A stretch of 8,921 nucleotides of DNA from Desulfobulbaceae bacterium (GTDB taxonomy: Bacteria > Desulfobacterota > Desulfobulbia > Desulfobulbales > Desulfocapsaceae), in NCBI GenBank assembly GCA_024643445.1, contig JAHEMX010000116.1, positions 1-8,921 of the forward strand, written 5' to 3'. The position numbers and the translations under genes were made by a program. Numbering within the stretch: the first letter of the stretch is position 1; every line of letters begins with the position of its first letter. The notes below the pieces were generated by a model, which searched no databases, was not told the origin of the DNA, and saw only the letters and a program-made list of their open reading frames with translations. Shown piece after piece: positions 7,069 to 8,921 of the stretch.

Positions 7069-8241
7069 TCATATCCGGGAAGCAAGAAGATCCATGATCA
7101 TGCGGCAATGAAGCTCCACCCCGGCAAGCAGGACGTCTTCGCTGTAATCAAACCTGCTGTTGTGCAGGGGAAACCCGCCGGGCCTGCCGACGCCCAGAAA
7201 GACAAAGCAGCCTTTGGATTTTTCCAGGTAAAAAGACATGTCCTCGCCGCCCATCGTCACTTCCGGCTCACGCACGTTTTCTTCTCCCACGATCTGCGCC
7301 GCCGCACGGCAGGCCAGCGCGGCCACCTCCGCATCATTGATGGTGGGAGGATAGCCTGCCAATAATTCGAGTTCATAACTCGCTCCCATGGCCTCGCAAA
7401 CGCCACGGATGATCCGTTCCATCCGCTCAGGCCATGACTGCCAGACCTCCCGGTCGAATGTCCGGGCTGTGCCGCACAAAACAGCCGTATCCGGAATGAT
7501 ATTGAAGGTGGTACCACCATGAAAGCTTCCTACCGTCAGGACCGAGGGATTAACCGGGTTCATCTGTCTGCTGACAACACGCTGCAGGGCGTTGACGACC
7601 TGCACGCCTACGTCAATCGGATCGACACAGAGGTGGGGCATTGCTCCATGTCCGCCTTTGCCGATTATTTTCAGATCGAACCGGTTCATTGCCGCCATCA
7701 ACCGGCCGGCCTTTATGCCGATACTGCCGGCAGGCAGAGCTGGCCACAGGTGAGCGCCAACAGAATAGTCGACATGGGGATTTTCCATCACCCCCTCATC
7801 AATCATCGGCCTGGCGCCGCCGGGACCTTCTTCGGCCGGCTGGAAGAGAAATTTCACCTGGCCCGTGAGGCTTTCTCTCAATTCATTCATGACCAGCGCA
7901 GCACCAAGCCCCATGGCCATATGTCCGTCATGACCGCAGGCGTGCATGGCCCCCTCGTGTACTGAGGCAAAAGGCAGTCCTGTCTCTTCCTGAATGGGCA
8001 AGGCATCCATATCAGCCCGAAGCAGCACTGTTTTTCCCTGACTGCCGAGCGGCATGAGTCCGACGACCCCATATCTGGCAATACCGGAGGTGACCTGAAG
8101 TCCGAGTTTCTCAAGCTGTTCAGCAACAAAAGCCGATGTTTTTTCTTCCGTGAAGGCGGTTTCCGGAATTTTATGGAGAGCCCGTCTCAGGTTGATGATT
8201 GTCTCTTTGTGCTTGTCGATACGTTGCTTCAAATCCACCAT
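7069..8241 (-). CDS. M20D family amidohydrolase (hippurate hydrolase/N-acyl amino acid hydrolase-like)
   Basis: Cytoplasmic metal-dependent hydrolase that cleaves an amide bond, typically releasing a free amino acid from an N-acyl or related conjugate. The 390-residue protein has normal family length and all expected metal sites: DMDALP (77-82), EETGLPF (85-91), MHACGHDGH with Cys102 and His104, PAEEGPGGA with Glu137/Glu138, GAHLW with His164, and a C-terminal LHNSRFDYSED with His360. The dimerisation domain, about 185-300, includes GKGGHGAMPH, and GGTTFNIIPD follows. No signal peptide is present. ATG at 8241 is preceded by GAGGA with an eight-base spacer. Family members act on hippurate, N-acetyl amino acids, N-acetyl-diaminopimelate or auxin conjugates; the sequence does not choose among them. 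It lies 392 nt upstream of oppA in the same direction, so it probably acts on the imported substrate. A promoter of its own was not clearly recognised. Confidence 0.93.
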   Translation of the reverse strand: MVDLKQRIDKHKETIINLRRALHKIPETAFTEEKTSAFVAEQLEKLGLQVTSGIARYGVVGLMPLGSQGKTVLLRADMDALPIQEETGLPFASVHEGAMHACGHDGHMAMGLGAALVMNELRESLTGQVKFLFQPAEEGPGGARPMIDEGVMENPHVDYSVGAHLWPALPAGSIGIKAGRLMAAMNRFDLKIIGKGGHGAMPHLCVDPIDVGVQVVNALQRVVSRQMNPVNPSVLTVGSFHGGTTFNIIPDTAVLCGTARTFDREVWQSWPERMERIIRGVCEAMGASYELELLAGYPPTINDAEVAALACRAAAQIVGEENVREPEVTMGGEDMSFYLEKSKGCFVFLGVGRPGGFPLHNSRFDYSEDVLLAGVELHCRMIMDLLASRI

Positions 8242-8267
8242 GGATAGAATCCTCGCTGGGAGTAAAT

Positions 8268-8281
8268 ACAGAATAATCTGT
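8268..8281. repeat. Small inverted repeat, possible operator before the amidohydrolase gene
   Basis: ACAGA (8268-8272) and TCTGT (8277-8281) form a perfect 5-bp inverted repeat around a four-base AT centre. It overlaps the TTGACA motif on the minus strand and lies 27-40 bases ahead of the amidohydrolase start, where a regulator could act. Short repeats like this arise by chance often. Confidence 0.25.
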
Positions 8282-8403
8282 CAAGGAGCGGTCCCCTCGG
8301 CCTGCCAAAGCAGAACGGCTGTCCGCCTGTTCTTGCATGTCCAACCTGTTATAGCCGATCTGAGGCTGATCTCCCACCCATTATATGCAGAACGCGGTAA
8401 TTC

Positions 8404-8433
8404 CTGCCGGACCGAACCCGGCTCAGCCGGCAG
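8404..8433. repeat. GC-rich inverted repeats in the divergent region
   Basis: CTGCCGG (8404-8410) is matched by CCGGCAG (8427-8433), a perfect 7-bp inverted repeat with a 16-base spacer. Nested in it, CCGGCT (8418-8423) and AGCCGG (8425-8430) form a 6-bp inverted repeat around one base. The two can form alternative structures or be protein binding sites. No T-run follows on either strand, so they are not terminators. Confidence 0.4.
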
Positions 8434-8492
8434 TTGCCCGAAGTTCGCACCTGCCATGCGGATCACCGGCTCATCTGATCTATGAATAGTTG

Positions 8493-8522
8493 TTGAAGCA
8501 GCTCGTAATTAATGAGTATAAT
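8493..8522 (+). promoter_or_regulatory. Sigma-70-type promoter for the GNAT gene
   Basis: TTGAAG (8493-8498, four of six consensus bases) and a perfect TATAAT (8517-8522) are 18 bases apart. The start of transcription would be near 8529, giving a leader of about 37 nt. The spacer holds an imperfect CTC...GAG palindrome (8502-8516) that could be an operator, though this is weak. Confidence 0.65.
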
Positions 8523-8565
8523 TTTTGTTTTCAAACAGTTTTCCCGGATCAGACAAGGAGTCAAC

Positions 8566-8921
8566 ATGTCCACCCCTAAGATTCACCTCGGCTACCTTCC
8601 CGGTTCCATCGGTCGTATCGCAGAGCTTCATGGCGCCTATTATCATGAGCACTGGGGATTTGGTCTGTATTTCGAGGCAAAGGTTGCCACCGAGATTTCA
8701 CAATTCCTGCAACGATACGATACGGATCGCGACGGAATCTGGGTTGCAACCGGCAATGGACGTGTTGAAGGTTCAATAGTTATTGATGGCGCAGATGAAG
8801 GAAACGGGGGAGCCCACCTGAGATGGTTTATCGTCTCCGATGATCTGCGTGCAAATGGTGTCGGCCGGGAGCTCATCAACAAGGCTATCAGCTTCTGTCA
8901 CGCACAAGGATACAGGAAGGT
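8566..8921 (+). CDS. GNAT family N-acetyltransferase (3' end beyond window)
   Basis: Transfers an acetyl group from acetyl-CoA to an amine; the acceptor is unknown. The open frame has 118 complete codons and no stop before the edge. The acetyl-CoA binding motif A is clear: a beta strand HLRWFIVSDD (84-93) followed by LRANGVGREL (94-103), with the R-x-x-G-x-G loop at 95-100, then helix residues INKAISFCHAQGY. The N-terminal part (HLGYLPGSIGRIAELHGAYY, then HWGFGLYFEAKVA) matches a group of acetyltransferases often found fused behind a MarR-type DNA-binding domain. Here the start follows a strong AAGGAG by five bases and a good promoter, and no winged-helix region precedes it, so this is a stand-alone GNAT protein. 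The C-terminal motif B and any further domain lie outside the window. It is divergent from the amidohydrolase gene. Confidence 0.87.
   Translation, partial: MSTPKIHLGYLPGSIGRIAELHGAYYHEHWGFGLYFEAKVATEISQFLQRYDTDRDGIWVATGNGRVEGSIVIDGADEGNGGAHLRWFIVSDDLRANGVGRELINKAISFCHAQGYRK

Larger units (their letters stand above)
8242..8565. other. Divergent non-coding region between amidohydrolase and GNAT genes
   Basis: These 324 bases separate two divergent genes. No frame here has a good ribosome site plus a recognisable product. The region holds a good plus-strand promoter for the GNAT gene (8493-8522), GC-rich inverted repeats at 8404-8433, and a small AT-rich inverted repeat at 8268-8281. For the minus-strand gene, a perfect TTGACA (8284-8279) lacks a partner -10 at normal spacing, and TATAAT (8385-8380) lacks a -35, so its promoter remains unassigned. 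Confidence 0.65.

Noticed and set aside
8281..8466. A 61-codon minus-strand frame upstream of the amidohydrolase gene
   Set aside because: It starts with GTG and lacks a convincing ribosome site, is rich in residues atypical for a small conserved protein, and spans the inverted repeats.
1..8921. Defence island, CRISPR array, mobile element or other new multi-gene system
   Set aside because: No repeats with regular spacing, no transposase, integrase, nuclease or helicase motifs, and all long genes belong to well-known transport, hydrolase or acetyltransferase families.

Overview
The window carries one long run of co-oriented genes on the minus strand (about 8241 down to 1) and one divergent plus-strand gene that is cut off at the right edge. 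Read in the direction of transcription, the minus-strand order is: an M20D-type amidohydrolase; a complete five-gene Opp/Dpp-type peptide ABC importer (binding protein, two permeases, two ATPases); and a PepT-like M20 metallopeptidase that runs off the left edge. The divergent gene is a GNAT-type N-acetyltransferase. No rRNA, tRNA, CRISPR array, insertion sequence, phage gene or toxin-antitoxin pair is visible.

The organism looks like a Gram-negative bacterium of moderately high GC. The binding protein has an ordinary Sec signal with no lipobox cysteine, which fits a free periplasmic protein rather than a Gram-positive lipoprotein. Shine-Dalgarno sites are strong and the recognisable promoters are sigma-70-like. 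A proteobacterium or desulfobacterium-type lineage is a reasonable guess, but the sequence does not settle this. Nothing in base composition or gene content suggests recent transfer.

Layout: 1-982 PepT-like peptidase (3' end missing); 1029-2030 oppF-type ATPase; 2014-3003 oppD-type ATPase; 3003-3935 oppC-type permease; 3997-4977 oppB-type permease; 5060-6676 oppA-type binding protein; 6677-7068 non-coding region with the oppA promoter, a structured leader and possible terminators for the upstream gene; 7069-8241 M20D amidohydrolase; 8242-8565 non-coding divergent region; 8566-8921 GNAT gene (5' part).

How they work together (inference): the periplasmic protein captures a peptide or acylated amino-acid substrate, the OppB/OppC channel powered by OppD/OppF imports it, and two cytoplasmic zinc-dependent hydrolases of different M20 subfamilies finish it. 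One would cleave a peptide bond and the other an amide or acyl bond. This is a nutrient scavenging module built from known families, not an obviously new system. The less ordinary parts are the two hairpins placed between cistrons of the transporter operon (one T-run terminator-like), the long folded leader of oppA, and the acetyltransferase facing a deacylase-family gene.
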